Of a DNA stretch of 64,000 nt, positions 39,285 through 51,951 are shown in pieces; positions within the stretch are counted from its first letter, which is position 1; each line of letters opens with the position of its first letter. Location: contig JACDQD010000003.1 of the NCBI GenBank assembly GCA_019843655.1, forward strand, positions 32,476,224 to 32,540,223, given 5' to 3'. The DNA is from Lethocerus indicus. Taxonomy: Eukaryota; Arthropoda; Insecta; Hemiptera; Belostomatidae. The position numbers were made by a program, and so were the translations under genes. The notes beneath the pieces are model-generated. The model searched no databases and was not told where the DNA came from. It saw nothing but the letters and a program-made list of their open reading frames with translations.

Positions 39285-41855
39285 TAATTCGGTGAACTTG
39301 TATTAACTTTGAGAGCACAACTGTCACTTACGTCAACTAGACAAGTCTGTTCATATATAATAAGGGTTGGTTAGATATATGGAGTTAGTGAAAGGGAAAT
39401 TGCTCAGTCGGTTGGACTTGTGCTGGGTAAACGCACCAATGAGTGGAGTTGACTAGTTCCAGTACAGTCACCGGATTATCAATTTTCTTTCGCAATTACT
39501 ATACTAGTAGTATATTTCTGTGATTCCTATGATAAATAATTTTTGAACCTCCACACGGTCTATATTCAAGGGCACAAATGAAATTGCGGTTCAGGCCCAT
39601 TTGGGTAACGCCTGGTTAGCTTTCGGAATATACATTTGAGGTGTTAAGTTAATTTGGAGTTTTGGTTGAAACGCCGGCTAATTGGCGGCGAGCCCAACTT
39701 GAAATCAATTTCGAGAGCCCAATTTCGGGGTTCGCATTAAAATCGTCCCAATTCTGCGAGCCCGCATTTTGGTTATTCGTCCTGTGCAGAGTTTAGTCCT
39801 GGAACTGGGAAAAAGGCGATCCGATTTCCTAAACTAAATAATTAATGTTCGAGAATAATTAAATACATTTTGTAACGCATGCCAGATGAATATATTATGT
39901 CTGTATTACTGTGGACTAATAAAAATATCTCCTCTCTTGGCATATAGCGCCAGATCAAAGGGTAAAATTCACATTTATATATTTTTTAATCTCTTCCATT
40001 TAGCTTGTTAGATATAAATGAGTTGACCCTTAGGATTCATAGAAGAAAATATTATATTATGTTTCAGAAATATGAAACGAAATTGTGCGTACACTTTTGA
40101 TAAAATATTAGTTAAAATTGAAGTTATGTCCTGATTTCGACTTCTTCGTGGGCTCGTGAAGGTGGAGAGCGCGGCCGCTGTCACGAGGTGACTTAGTCGT
40201 AGAGCGTGCAGAACTCTCCCAAATTACCGCCCGAAATTCTAATTCAGATATTGGGGGGTTCCAGACTTTGCTGGGCTGGCTGGTCGGTAAGCCCCGGGGC
40301 GAAGAACAATCGATTTAAGAGAGTTGGACCCGCGACCCTTTTTTTAAGTTGGTGAGAGAGCTTTTAGCCCGGCAGGCAAATTCGGACCGATTTCGGAGTG
40401 GAGCTCGGAAACACAACTCTGGAACCGGCTGAAAAATTCAACTCTTGTACTCGCGGAATGTATTGGACATTTTGTTTTTCTTTTTTCTTTTTTGCGTTCG
40501 TGTCGAAATCTCAGAAGCGCGCCGCTGTCCGACGAATTTCCCCTTTCTTGCGATCGCATGTAACACGACCGAGTGGGCTGCCGAATCACGTTACCCTAGA
40601 TGTGATGTACACCGTAATGTACTCCGGGGGGCGGGGGAGGGTTTCGTTTCTTTGGCCTTTATTTTTGGAGCGGACGGATGGCGTGTAAAAAAGCGGAAAT
40701 GGAATTTTTACGAGCCGAATTTCACGAAGCCAATAATAGACGTACAAAATGAAATTCGTGTCCTAACCAGGAAACGGCCGAACGTAGGTATTTTTAGTCT
40801 CTACACTCGCTTATTATTATATACGTCGTTTTAACTTGTTCGACCAAAAAAAAATTTAACAAATAAAATAAGACCTCAACCTTCCACAAGACACTATGAG
40901 GTCATCCTCAATAGAATTAGGACAGGATATACAAGACACAGTAAACCAGCTTGCACTAACCGTAAGAACTGACTGTTACAAGCCTTTTCCTTTTTTTATT
41001 TTACAGGAAACGTTTTAAAAGCCTTGTTACGTTACTCTGTAGTCTCGGATTCTCCCTTTTACATACCGACAATAACACCTGTTCGGCCTCTGAATTGCTA
41101 CCGCGGAAATTGCCTAGCCCATCTTCTACATAACATTAATAAATAAATTTATTACCTACGTACGATAATAAATCGTTCACATCGCCTGACCAGATTAACT
41201 GAAAATACAACTAAGTCCCGTGGGGGTGGGGGCTGTTAGATTCAACCCGAATTCCACTGTAAAGAATAATCAAAAATCATTACAACGAAGTTTGAATTAG
41301 CAGATATGGGGAAACCAGTCTTCGCAATATACAAACATTTGCATACTGATATACGACTGGGGAATGATGAGAGCACAGGCGGTATACAGGCGGTATATTA
41401 CGTCTGTCGTCGTAATTCGAGGGTCGATCATAATTTGACGGGTTCGGCGTTAATGAAGAAATCCGGGGTTTTGAGAGATCAATTGGATTAATTCCAAGTG
41501 TTGGTCGCGGGCGAGGGGGTCGAGCGGCGGCCTCTATATTGACCAGAGGGAAAACCCGCTTTTCCTCGCCCACCCCCGGCCCAGACCACACATGCTGGCT
41601 TTTCCAGGCAAAGCTTAATCGACTTCCACGAAACCGACCGGTCTTTCCGCCAATATTTCAAGGGGGAGACATAAATTCCCAGCTCTTTTATATTGCACCC
41701 CCGCCCACGCAGTAATCTTTTTGTTGGTCGTTCAGGGTAATTGAAGTTATCCTAGAAAATTCTTTGTTCCCTTTAAACACGTTTTAAGAACGCCTCTGCC
41801 CTTTAACCTCTACAATTAGGTTTGGGGATCGGGTGCGGACATTTCATTTCGTGAG
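39285..41855. other. No gene seen
   Basis: The stretch has mixed AT-rich and GC-rich patches. Open frames near 40398-40834 overlap one another in different frames and have no domain. No splice-bounded exon was found. Confidence 0.4.
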
Positions 41856-41857
41856 TA

Positions 41858-42044
41858 CGCCATAAGAAATGGCTATATTGTTCATATGAGTGTTCAAGAG
41901 AAGTAAACTTTCAAATTAGTTCTGCTAAATGAGCTTATATACTTATCATACTAATATGCAACGCCAAAAAGTAATAAAACTTAAACTTCAGGCGCATCGG
42001 AATTATATCGCGAGCGACAACGCTACTGATGTACTAATAGCCCT
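41858..42044 (+). repeat. Copy 1 of a duplicated segment of about 185 bp
   Basis: The segment (CATAAGAAATGGCTATATTG at its start, CTACTGATGTACTAATAGCC near its end) is almost identical to 43731-43914. Both copies run directly into a family A arm. The few differences are scattered substitutions and a short indel (CGCGAGCGAC against AGCGAC), so the duplication is young compared with most repeats here. Confidence 0.9.
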
Positions 42045-42275
42045 TATACCGTAGATTTCCTGTGTTTCTGTCTCCTCTAGCTGTTTTGCTCTTTTGCTAG
42101 ACCGGTTTCGGCTGCTCTCGCCGTCTTCAGTAGCGGTGTTAGTCACTTTTGGCACTTTGGATGGTTTTCGGGCATCCTCACTGTACTGTCGTGTGTGTAT
42201 ATATATGCGTGCCTTGTTATTGTGTCTTTGTGGGATGTTGTTTGTCTTATTTAGGGTTAGGAGGTATTTTATTCC
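42045..42275 (+). mobile_element. Family A left arm following the duplicated segment
   Basis: TATACCGTAGATTTCCTGTG starts the arm, with the TTGCTAGACCGGTTTCGGCT core, the TCACTTTTGGCACTTTGGAT block and the GGGTTAGGAGGTATTTTATT block. The GTCACTGTCACTTGTACTGTGG region has been lost. No right arm and no leader are present; the 185-bp segment stands where the leader normally is. Confidence 0.8.
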
Positions 42276-43640
42276 AAACACCGATCCCGGGTTTATTAAA
42301 TTAAATTCACATTATAAACGTTAGCCATTATTAGGGTGTAACAGATACAGACGTAATTACAGAGCTGTAACGCTCAGTTCAATGCATTCATAGTACGTAC
42401 CTCGATCCCTGCCATTGGATGACTCCCGCTTAAATTCAAACTCGGTTATTTTGTTTTTTCTCTCAGCTCCAGCCCGTCGTACTAATTGGTTTGGGCTTTT
42501 GTTCGGCATGTTCGGCTTCACAATAGAATTTAGATTGGGACATATAGAAAGAGACCTCAGTTGTGTCATTATTTTAGGTGTTCTTTTTTGCTTTTGTTTT
42601 TTTGTTTTTAAATACTGCCCGCGTTTACTTAACCCGCGCTCAGTCTCACTGATCTGGTACCGATTCAACATTCGTTTACCGAACAGAACCGCCTCTCATT
42701 CCGAAACCCGCGAAACAATTAGCATCACAAAACAATCTTTGTACGTTAATTGACCTTTGTGGCCCGTGTATTTTTTGCTCACTGACCTCTAAACTTTATT
42801 TAATGAAAAAAAAGACTCATAATTTAGAATGTATACATAAAAACGGTGTAACGTGTACACTGTTTAATTCCAAGAGGTAGACGCCTTAATGCGGACAAAA
42901 CGTGCTGTTATGTAAGTTGAGAAAGGTAGGGTTTATACACGGACTAATAAGGCCGAAATTGGCTTCGGACTAGTATAACCAGAGCGTCGTCCAAGACGGT
43001 CTGCTCATTTATTTCCTTGTCCTTTTATACGTTATAATACAATAGGGGGAGGAGATAGCGAAACACAGATGTTACGGGGGTACCGTTAATACCCACTTTG
43101 ACGGCTCCGACTTTTCCCCATCTCTTGTATATTTGTCGTAGGTCGCTGAAATAATGCCAACCGTGGATTTGAATATTTTATATTGTCCCTTCCTTTTGTC
43201 TTTTCGTATTTCTTCTTCTTTCTTCCTGACCGTAATAAATTGGCAACGGTTATAATTGGAATTCATAAAAGTGCTGGGGCGATTAGTCTGGTTCATGGCG
43301 GATCGCGGCGGGCTCAGGTCTTGTGCCGCCATAACTCGTTAATACGATCCATATTAATGGTTCGGGCTTTTAATTCGTACCGCCACGAGCGCCCGTTTAA
43401 TACCGCACTGGGCCTCGTAAATACCGGTATATAAGTCACCCTACGGTGTTATACACGCGTCGTCGGACGGCCTAAACATGTAACAGTTGGTCAGATAAAA
43501 AAAATATTTGAAAGCGACAACTTGTTACCATTTTTATTGTCGAAAATAAAAACCGAAAGTCGAAATATTACAGAGACGAAAACTGGCCCGAAATATCGGG
43601 GAGTAAAAAAAAATTAACGGACATTTAAAAAAATAAATAT
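42276..43640. other. No gene seen
   Basis: There are AT-rich blocks and short frames without domain or splice support. Confidence 0.4.
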
Positions 43641-43644
43641 AAAA

Positions 43645-43730
43645 ATACCGTAGATTTCGTGTGTTTCTGTCTCCTCTCGCTGGTTTGGTCTTTTGCTAGA
43701 CCGGTTTGGGCTGCTCGCCATCTTCAGTAT
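43645..43730 (+). mobile_element. Family A left arm, broken
   Basis: ATACCGTAGATTTCGTGTGT through CTGCTCGCCATCTTCAGTA is intact and then stops exactly at the join to the duplicated segment that begins at 43731. Confidence 0.8.
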
Positions 43731-43914
43731 CGCCCATAAGAAATGGCTATATTGTTTATATGAGTGTTCAAGAGAAGTAAACTTTCAAATTAGTTCTGCT
43801 AAATGAGCTTATATACTTATCATACTAATATGCAACGCCAAAAAGTAATAAAACCTTAACTTCTGACGCATCGGAATTATATAGCGACAACGCTACTGAT
43901 GTACTAATAGCCAA
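43731..43914 (+). repeat. Copy 2 of a duplicated segment of about 185 bp
   Basis: This segment is nearly identical to 41858-42044. It lies between a broken family A arm (43645-43730) and a second arm that starts at 43915, so it has been placed inside or beside an existing element. Confidence 0.9.
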
Positions 43915-44525
43915 TATACCGTAGATTTCGTGTGTTTATGTCTCCTCTCGTTGGTTTGGTCTTTTGTGAGACCGGTTTCGGCTGCTCGACATCTTCAGTA
44001 GCGGTGTTAGTCACTTTAGGCACTTTGGATGTTTTTCGGGCATCCTCACTGCACTGTCACTGTCACTTGTACTGTGGTGGTTGTCTGTTTGTTTTGTGTA
44101 CATATGCGTGTCTTGTTACTGTGTTTTGGGGGGATTTTGTTTGTCTTATTTGGGTTAGCAGGTATTTTGTAATCGGTAATCGGCTTAACATTGCCATCGG
44201 CGCCACCCTCAGGGGGCGCTAGTTTGTCGGTGCAGGTAAACCCAACGAACTTTAATTAAGTACATTTCCGCACCACCCTCAGGGGGCGCTAGTTTGTCGG
44301 TGCAGGTAAACCCAGCGGACTTTAGTTAAGTACATTGCCGCACTACCCTCAGGAGGCGCTAGTTTATCGGTCAAAGTGCACCAAACGAACTTTAGTTAAG
44401 TACATTTCCGCACCACACTCAGGGGAGCGCTAGCGTCTCGGTGTTGTAAACCCAACGAACATTAGTTAAGTACATTTCCGGACTACCCTCAGGGGGTGCT
44501 AGCGTCTCGGTGCAAGTAACGAGAC
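43915..44525 (+). mobile_element. Family A copy with expanded loop minisatellite
   Basis: The arm starts at TATACCGTAGATTTCGTGTG and runs in full order through the TAGCGGTGTTAGTCACTTTA block, CACTGTCACTGTCACTTGTA, a GTGTACATATGCGTGTCTTG block and GTTAGCAGGTATTTTGTAAT. It then enters the loop minisatellite at about 44196. The right arm is not recognisable downstream; the array ends at about 44520. Confidence 0.85.
44196..44520 (+). repeat. 70-bp minisatellite, nearly five units
   Basis: The anchor AGGGGGCGCTAG or variants recurs at 44211, 44281, 44351, 44421 and 44491, an exact 70-base period. Each unit reads CACCACCCTCAGGGGGCGCT, AGTTTGTCGGTGCAGGTAAA, CCCAACGAACTTTAGTTAAG and TACATTTCCG with substitutions. 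Single or double units occur in the loops of family A copies at 2.5, 24.9, 36.8 and (inverted) 49.7 kb. Confidence 0.95.
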
Positions 44526-47360
44526 ACGTATATATACACACGACAAACTGGCGGTTCAAGGCACTAGTGATAATAGAGTTTCCTGACATAAAATCAAAGG
44601 GTTAATTAATTTTCGAATGATTAGATTAGACTTTCCAGTTCGTGTGTAATCCGGGAATTAAATGTCGCACTTGATATATTTTAATATGCAGGTTTGTACA
44701 ATTGTTGCGTTTGACCCGTCGTCCGGGGCCATTGCACTCGGTAGACAAAAACCAATAGTTTCTACACGCTTTTTCATTCGATCATTTTTGCCGCGACCGA
44801 ACAGCGAGCAGAGTGAACTTTCGGTGGCGTTTTATGAGAAAGAAAGAAAAAAACTGTGAAAACTAGAAGAAGAAAAACTGCTGGCGCTCTCTATTCATAA
44901 ATATCCGACGACTAAGCGGGATTGGCGAGAGCGGGACAGTGGATGGTGGGGGCTGGCGCAGTTCGCCTGTGGGTCATTAGCAAATGGGTTCACGCCGACC
45001 GCACGGCTCCACAGCTTCACTGGGAAACAACTCTAAAAAGAGTTTAAGAACATTCAACTCGTTGAGAGGGAGAGGGATGGAAAGGAGGACTCGGAAAGCC
45101 GAGATTTGAATAATTACTGTGAGGGAACAGCCAGGACGTGGGGGAAGGGGGGCGGGTAACAAATGGAGATTTGCTACGGACAAATCCCCGCCGAAAGGTG
45201 TAAATTTGACGCGGAATTATTTAAAAAAAAGAGAAAAAAAGAAGAAGAATGTCCGTTCCCCGGGAGACAGAAGTTAAGTGAGAGCCTCCGACCGTGGGGG
45301 ATGACAGGAAAGTTGAGAAAGGGGGCGGATCGATAAGGGAGGGTGTTGGGGTTCACACCGCCCCCTTAAACCTAACTCCCCTTTGTTAGGGGCAGATTTC
45401 GGCCGCTGTCCGCCCTTTGACTCTCTCCATAGCCGCTCGTTAATTACAATAATAATACTAAACCAGAGGTATTAATCGTGTCCTCCGACACCGTGTGTGT
45501 GCGAAGGACCTCGGTTGACCGGGATTTTTCCTGTGTTTGGAAACCACCCGAGAGGGCCCCAAGAAGGAGAGGGCAAAACCCTTCCTCATTTTCAGTTTTA
45601 TCGGTTTTATTATCAGAATCCGACAGACGATAGGTCATCTTGGGTTCCTATATACCCGGATGTCGTTATTACGCGATCCTACCGGAAGTTAGTGGTAATA
45701 AAATCATAAATAACGCCAATAATGGGCATTGCGCATGCTATTCATAGTATGTTTATAGTTAATTCGGTATAACCAAATAGACAATTTCACGATACAATTG
45801 AGTTTAGGATTAACAACTGTCCACATAAACGATGGGTCCATGTTTCAGACATTTTCGGGTGATATATGTTTTCCGTTTGTATTTAGTCCGCTGTAATTCA
45901 ATCTGACATGAGAGGGGGTGAACCCGCCCTTGAGAAGCGAAAGCGACGTCCCGGCAGATGACTAAATCAATAATAAGGAGTTAATCTTCTTTTTTTATGG
46001 ACGTCCGCCGGATTGAAACGCTGAGAATAATTTATTAACTGCCCGAGTTAATCGCTGAGGGTGTCCCAAGTTGGGCCCTGGAGGAGTTGGCATCGAAGTT
46101 AGAGCCCGGGGTTAAAGACGGACGACTAATCCGGCCGGCAGTTTACCCAATTAATCAACTTCAGACTTCAAAGTCAAAGGGCCAATTACTTATTTTTTCC
46201 CCTCACTCTACTCAGCCAATATACCTATCTAATAACGAAAATGTATTCTCGCGAAGATCCGGTTGAACGACTTTAGCGTTTTGCTATTGTTGGTTTCAAA
46301 TTTCCGTCCGGTGTGGAGTATTTACATACAAAATCGTAAAGTGATAACGATTTTAAGAAGGAGTACGGATTGCAATATAGTTAGACGGCTTGATGGATTA
46401 AATTATCAATTTGTTCGTACATAAAGTTATGTTGACATATTTTCTGACGTTAATTAAATTGCCTCATCTCGCAGTTAATCTGATAACGGTCGGTCGATAA
46501 ATGGTTATCACCCCATACAGACCAAACTCCTGTTACAAAAAGGTCTATAATAGACACGATATATAGAATATGATTATGAGACAATTATTACCGAAAATAT
46601 TTAAACATACCGTGAACAGATATCAATCCAAGAATCCTCCGTGTGCCAAACGGTACGCAATTAAACTAATCCCTTAGTATATTCATGAGACATTTATCAA
46701 ACATTTCTCTTCACGTTGACTTTAATCACCCATTCCTCTTCCATAGGTCATAATTTAATCTTAATTACACGTTCTTTACTACATATTCCCCCATGCAGGC
46801 CCGTTCCTATTCGCATTCCCTCTATCGCCATTTTGTCAATTCACGTTCGGACGCACGCTGAGACACATTTTAATGCTTCAGCGATTTAGTTTTCCAGGAG
46901 CCTATATAAACAAAATACTATTTTTATGAGAAAGAAATGGGATTACCCCCGGGGGGTATCCCCAGAGGAGGGTGACACGGGGCGAGTTCAAATCGAAGCC
47001 ATTTCATGGCTCCCTTCCTATATATTCTAGGAGATTGTGCATCTCCCCCCCCCCCTATTTTTCGTAGGGGATGATTGTATTCAGCGAAAATTTCGTTACC
47101 GGCCGTCGTACACGGGGGGGGGGGGGGGGGGGCCTCGAAAAAAACGATTGATTCACTCCAGATTTATTCCCAGACGGTTAGCCTAGAGCCTTCAGTTTGG
47201 AGCGTAGAATTAGGCTGAAATGAGCTATTAGTCGAGTAATGTTTCAAAGTCTTTATTTACTTTACATACAGCAGGGGCCAGGTTTGTCTTTTGGAATACC
47301 TTGATTTCAGACCAGAGATGCCCTTAATATCAGACCACATTACAGGTTTGGACTACTCCG
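44526..47360. other. No gene seen
   Basis: There is an AT-rich background with GC-rich patches near 44880-45350. Minus-strand frames at 44977-45356 have no domain. A 19-base G run lies at 47114-47132 and a C run at about 47045-47056. Confidence 0.4.
47114..47132. repeat. Homopolymer G run (19 bases)
   Basis: Nineteen consecutive G are seen directly; a C run about 60 bases upstream (47045-47056) is near-complementary. Confidence 0.95.
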
Positions 47361-47363
47361 CCT

Positions 47364-47435
47364 TCCGTCTCCTCTTGCTAGTCCGGATTTGGCTGCTCGC
47401 CATCTTCAGTAGCCGTTTCCGGTGTTGAGTCAGTC
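47364..47435 (+). repeat. Family A arm fragment, diverged
   Basis: CCGTCTCCTCTTGCTAGTCC, then GGATTTGGCTGCTCGCCATC, TTCAGTAGCC and GGTGTTGAGTCAGTC, follow the left-arm order with many substitutions. Confidence 0.65.
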
Positions 47436-48830
47436 TGTTCCGCCTCTGTGCTCGCAATGAACATCGGCGTGTTGTATCGACTTCGGCCCCAATGTCATTA
47501 TTTAATTGAAACCGGTTTACACGCCTCTTTTGTCATCGAGCGCGGCCTATATTGAACGTTTCTCGACGAGAGGGTGAGGAGGAGAGAGGGAGAGAGATTG
47601 ATTGAGTTTGATTGAGAGAGTGTATTGGGCCGATGGATTGATTGTTGTCCGGGATTATCCCTGGTAATTAGATGCCGGCCAGAGACAGACCGGGACATAA
47701 TAGACACAGCTGGGACTTGCGGTAAGCCCAATCTCTAATCCGTATCACTTTTTTATAGCCACATCTCTGCAAGGTTTCGGGAAAATTTATTTTTCCGGGG
47801 GATTACTGACAATTCCCCAACAGAATTATTTCTCCTTTATCTTATACAATGCATTTTATTATAAATGAGCGAAAGTTTCCGCGACCTTCGAAAGACCCGC
47901 GTCTTTGACATAGAATCGAGACATGTTCGCGGTTGATACTTATATCATACGTCGAGGCTTACCGCTATTGAGAATGTCACTCACCTAATCGACTGGAATA
48001 TAACACTTAATAGTACAATGCATAACGCGGTTCAATAATGGAGTTGTAGCCAATACTTTCAAGGGGTTATTGTTCCGGCAGCAAAATACATTTGAGGTCG
48101 GACGAATTACAGTGAAGTCGACGACCCCTACGACACGCCAGGTCATTAGTCACTCCACTGAAGGTACAAATAAATTACACGGCTCTTTCAAAATTAGTAC
48201 AGCCGTAAACATTTATTGTTTGAATGTTTTATTCCGATCAAACATAATGGCGAATAATCTTTTTATTGCTCGTGCAATAATAGGCAATTGGAGGACCTAC
48301 TGAACGAGTTCTATTGGTCGCGGCCAATTGAGCCGGTCGATTTTATTAGCGAGTTGGATACTGTGCTGAAAATCGGTCTCTATTGGTAACAGCGGAATAC
48401 GAATTAACACTTTTCAGTGCCGCCGCGTGTACTTACCCTAAAGGTAAATCTACAAGAACGGCAAATTGTCGGGTAACGTTTTCCGGGCCATTTTCTTGTG
48501 AGGCGCTCAATCCATTATGATCCGCGTCGGGATGAAAACGGCCCCCCATTTTCTTTTATTATTGTCTTCCCTGTGACGTCTTCGCTAGTCCCCCGATATT
48601 TATATGTTTTCAGTTAACCCTCGGCGGAGGGGGAGGAGGAGATGGAGGGGGGATGACATCTCTGAAATTCGTCAGCGGCCATATCTTCATTAAGTGGGGG
48701 ATCCCTTCACTATTAATTTGTTTATACCTTCGTTGGGCTCAATTTTTCTTCTACCGTGTATACCGTAGAATCACATTTTTAGTCTTCATTAAGATAGCCA
48801 ATAAATATAACACAAGTTCATTTTTCATTT
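47436..48830. other. No gene seen
   Basis: A purine-rich GA tract at about 47570-47640 and short frames are present. Nothing has splice or domain support. Confidence 0.4.
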
Positions 48831-48834
48831 ACGA

Positions 48835-48907
48835 ATACCTGTTTTGTGGTCTGCGAGGGTTGGTATACCGTAGATTTCGTGTTTCTGTCTCCTCTCGCTG
48901 GTTTTAT
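48835..48907 (+). repeat. Family A leader plus truncated arm
   Basis: AATACCTGTTTTGTGGTCTG, CGAGGGTTGGTATACCGTAG and ATTTCGTGTTTCTGTCTCCT, then TCGCTGGTT, after which the match stops. Confidence 0.75.
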
Positions 48908-49611
48908 TTTGTTGACTTCTTGGACCACACGAATTCCCTCACTTCGACACACCGGTCATAGGTGCAGCTGTATCTCCCTTCTTTCTTGGGGTAATTTACT
49001 GGCGGGTGATGAAAAACGGAGCATGACGTTCGAGATTTAAAAATCTGTGCGAAACTCTGGAGGCGTGAAATTATATCAATGACGAAATGGTGTCTGGGTA
49101 TAGACCGTTATAGCGGAACGGGAAGACGGCTGTTCGGTTGTGAATTGCATTAGGTTTTAACTCGATTTGTTTGGTGATGAGGAGGGGGGGTCTCTGTAAC
49201 TTGGCTGGTGTTAGTGCTCTAGTGTCATGGCGACTCTTTGCACAATTAGCCTTGAACTGCAATGAGAGGTCTTCTCCTCCTACTTCTCCCACTGTCGGCG
49301 GCCGAAGACTGCCTGGGTTGCATATGCTGACGTACTTAAAGATAAGTCCCTTAAAGATAAGTAGACATGTCTCCTTGAGCTATAGAAAACAATCAACAAC
49401 AATAGACACCTGTCTATACGTATAGACGACTCCGATTCGTCATCAGTTTTTCGTCTTAGGATGTCATAGGATTTTAAGCATACCGTCAGCACTGTTGCCA
49501 CCGCCTAAAGGCTAAAAATGTATTGCACGGTTGAGATAATATTCAGATTCCTTTAATTTAATTAACGAGCTTTTTCTAAAGTCCAATAATAAGGTTTAGA
49601 ATAACTGTTTG

Positions 49612-49862
49612 GGGTTCGAATACCTGCGAGCGGTTGGAATACCCTAGATTTCGGGCGTTTCTATCTCCTCTCGCTGGTTTGGTCTTTGTTGTTCGTTGTT
49701 TACATGCACCGCGACGCTAGCGGCACCCCCCCCCCCCGAGTGTGGTGCGGCAATGTACTTAACTAAAGTTCGTTTGGTTTACATGCACCGAGACGCTAGC
49801 GCCCCCTCAGGGTGGTGCGGAAATGTACTTAACTAAAGTCCATTGGGTTTACCTGCACCGAT
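49612..49862 (+). mobile_element. Family A copy collapsed onto its minisatellite
   Basis: A short leader and arm (AATACCTGCGAGCGGTTGGA onward, to CTCGCTGGTTTGGTCTT) is joined directly to about two and a half loop minisatellite units in inverted orientation (GCACC anchors at 49706, 49785 and 49855). One unit is lengthened by a C run at 49726-49737. The core with ACCGGT and the inner arm are deleted. Confidence 0.75.
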
Positions 49863-49914
49863 TTATTAAATAACAGTTCTTCGTATTAAAATATGCTCGT
49901 TGTTGTGTAAATGT

Positions 49915-50395
49915 GAAACGAGAAACTTAACACCTGCCTACTACATTTTAACTTCAATACAATTCATCAAACCGCCGACGTCTTCGGTAGCTCACCGCAT
50001 ATTTCCTTCACATGGAGATTGGCCCTTTGGGTCAATTGCAAATTTAATCGAGAATTACTTCTCCTCGTAGGGTATAATAAGGCTGACACTCGCGTTTTAG
50101 GCCGGTTGAGAACAACGTATCAAGCAGGTGATGAATTTACGATTGGATTAATTACATCCAGATTGCACTATACCAGGTGAGGGAACCGTCGAACACGGGC
50201 CAGGAGTGATATCTCGCGGGGATATCTGTCATTTTATGTCAATTGAAAACTAAAACTTGCCTCTACTACATTTAAAAGTTTTCTCCTTTAAACGAACCAA
50301 TCTATCAAACAACCTTCATTCAGTCTTTGATAGCTCACCGCATATTTCCATAATTGGAGAGTACCTCTTTGCGTCCGGTATCCTTAAGTAATAAA
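49915..50395. repeat. Ancient tandem duplication of about 330 bp
   Basis: Two copies (about 49925-50045 and 50255-50375) share ACTTAACACCTGCCTACTAC or AAAACTTGCCTCTACTAC, then CTACATTT, ATCAAAC, a TAGCTCACCGCATATTTCC block and a GGAGA block. The TAGCTCACCGCATATTTCC block is the best preserved. Confidence 0.6.
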
Positions 50396-50399
50396 ACTT

Positions 50400-51495
50400 T
50401 GTTGTATTCATTCTGCTCTTTTACTTTCATTCATGCAACATTTACTACATATAATATATAAAAGTTTTTGTTTTTATCAGTCTACCACTGTTCAATATGG
50501 CGCTGAATAAATAATCTTTTTATTATACTAATACATAATTATAGAAAAATTCAACGAGTTATATATGTTTTTTGCTTGCGAGCATTTGAGACTGTATAAG
50601 TGCAAAATGAGTTGGATGTTCGAACCCGACCATCCGGCCAATCGAAATACGCTCCGCCATTCTTTGGTCTATCGCTTATTTCAACCGATAAATAGCGTGT
50701 CTAATTTCAATAGAAAATAGCGCTGAACCCATTTAATAATTGATGAATCTTGAGGTTGAAAAAACTACGTTCGGGAGATATCGATTATAACGACGGGTTG
50801 TTAGCCCCTGCCCCCCTACAATCTGTTTCTCCTTGGTAATTCCGAAGGCTGACAACAGGTAGCGTCCCGTGTCCGTCTTCAATACATTATGGGAAAACTT
50901 AATTGTTTAATTATTGAAAAGATTTCATATTAAAAACATGTTTTATCTAGCCTAAAAATACTTGCCCGAAGGACGATTGAATATTTTAGTAAACACGTTG
51001 AATCTATAATCTTATACATCCCTTATAGATAATGCAAAATGGGCAAACATTAATATAAAAATAATCTTTTAAAAATATAATAAAATCACAATTAATCTGT
51101 AACAGTATGCATTTTATAATGCAATATTATATTACAACTCATGTATTTCATTACATCATTAATTTTATTAATTGTTAATTTAGAAACTGTTAGTTCAGAA
51201 ACTTTGTTTACGATTTGATTTTGTAAATTATTTACGGACTAAACTATCAGTTTAAATATTTTGACAAATCATTAATTGATAATTAGGTGGTCTAATCTGA
51301 GGGAAATTCAGTAGTATATTTGTGATAGGTTCACTAAAGAATCAAAAAATTTGTATATAGCTTGTTATTTCATAAATTATTCTTTTCATTATTTTAAAAT
51401 ATTCTAATCAAGTTAAACTGAGTAAAAATAAAATGCACATAAGAGGAAAAAATGTATAAATTTCCTGCCCAAGTTCCTAAAATACTAAAGTTGCT
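50400..51495. other. AT-rich stretch, no gene seen
   Basis: The stretch is strongly AT-rich, especially 50930-51480. No exon, RNA gene or known repeat is visible. Confidence 0.45.
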
Positions 51496-51499
51496 TTTA

Positions 51500-51568
51500 A
51501 ATTCTTCTTCTGGTTGACTCTCAATACTGTCTGGTTCTTTCAGAAACCTGAGTATGTTTCTGAACCGA
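51500..51568 (+). repeat. Family B dispersed repeat copy
   Basis: CTTCTTCTGGTTGACTCTCA, then ATACTGTCTGGTTCTTTC, matches the family B consensus with a small internal deletion. Confidence 0.6.
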
Positions 51569-51951
51569 ATTTGGAATTAGGAACAGCGGTTTATATTGCT
51601 TCAACTTCGGCAAATTCGGTTTCGGAGAAAACTCAAAAGGACAATTGGAGAGTTTTTCCACGATTTTCGCCGGAAGGATAAAAAGAAATTAAATTTTCGC
51701 GTCCTGGTGTTTCTGAACTACGGATCCTTTAGTAATTTAGTAAGGTACTGAACTGTTGCCTAACTTAGTATACGTTACACACAAATTATGTACCTATAAA
51801 ACAATTAGTAACAGAGCCAGAGTGATCAAGTTTCTTTCGCCTTTGCTTCTGACGTCTCCTGGCTCTCCCCAACTCTTACCACACAAGTTTCTTACAATTT
51901 TTTTTATCACAAGTCACAAGTCATGCTCACAAGAACATTGAGCGTTTCTAG

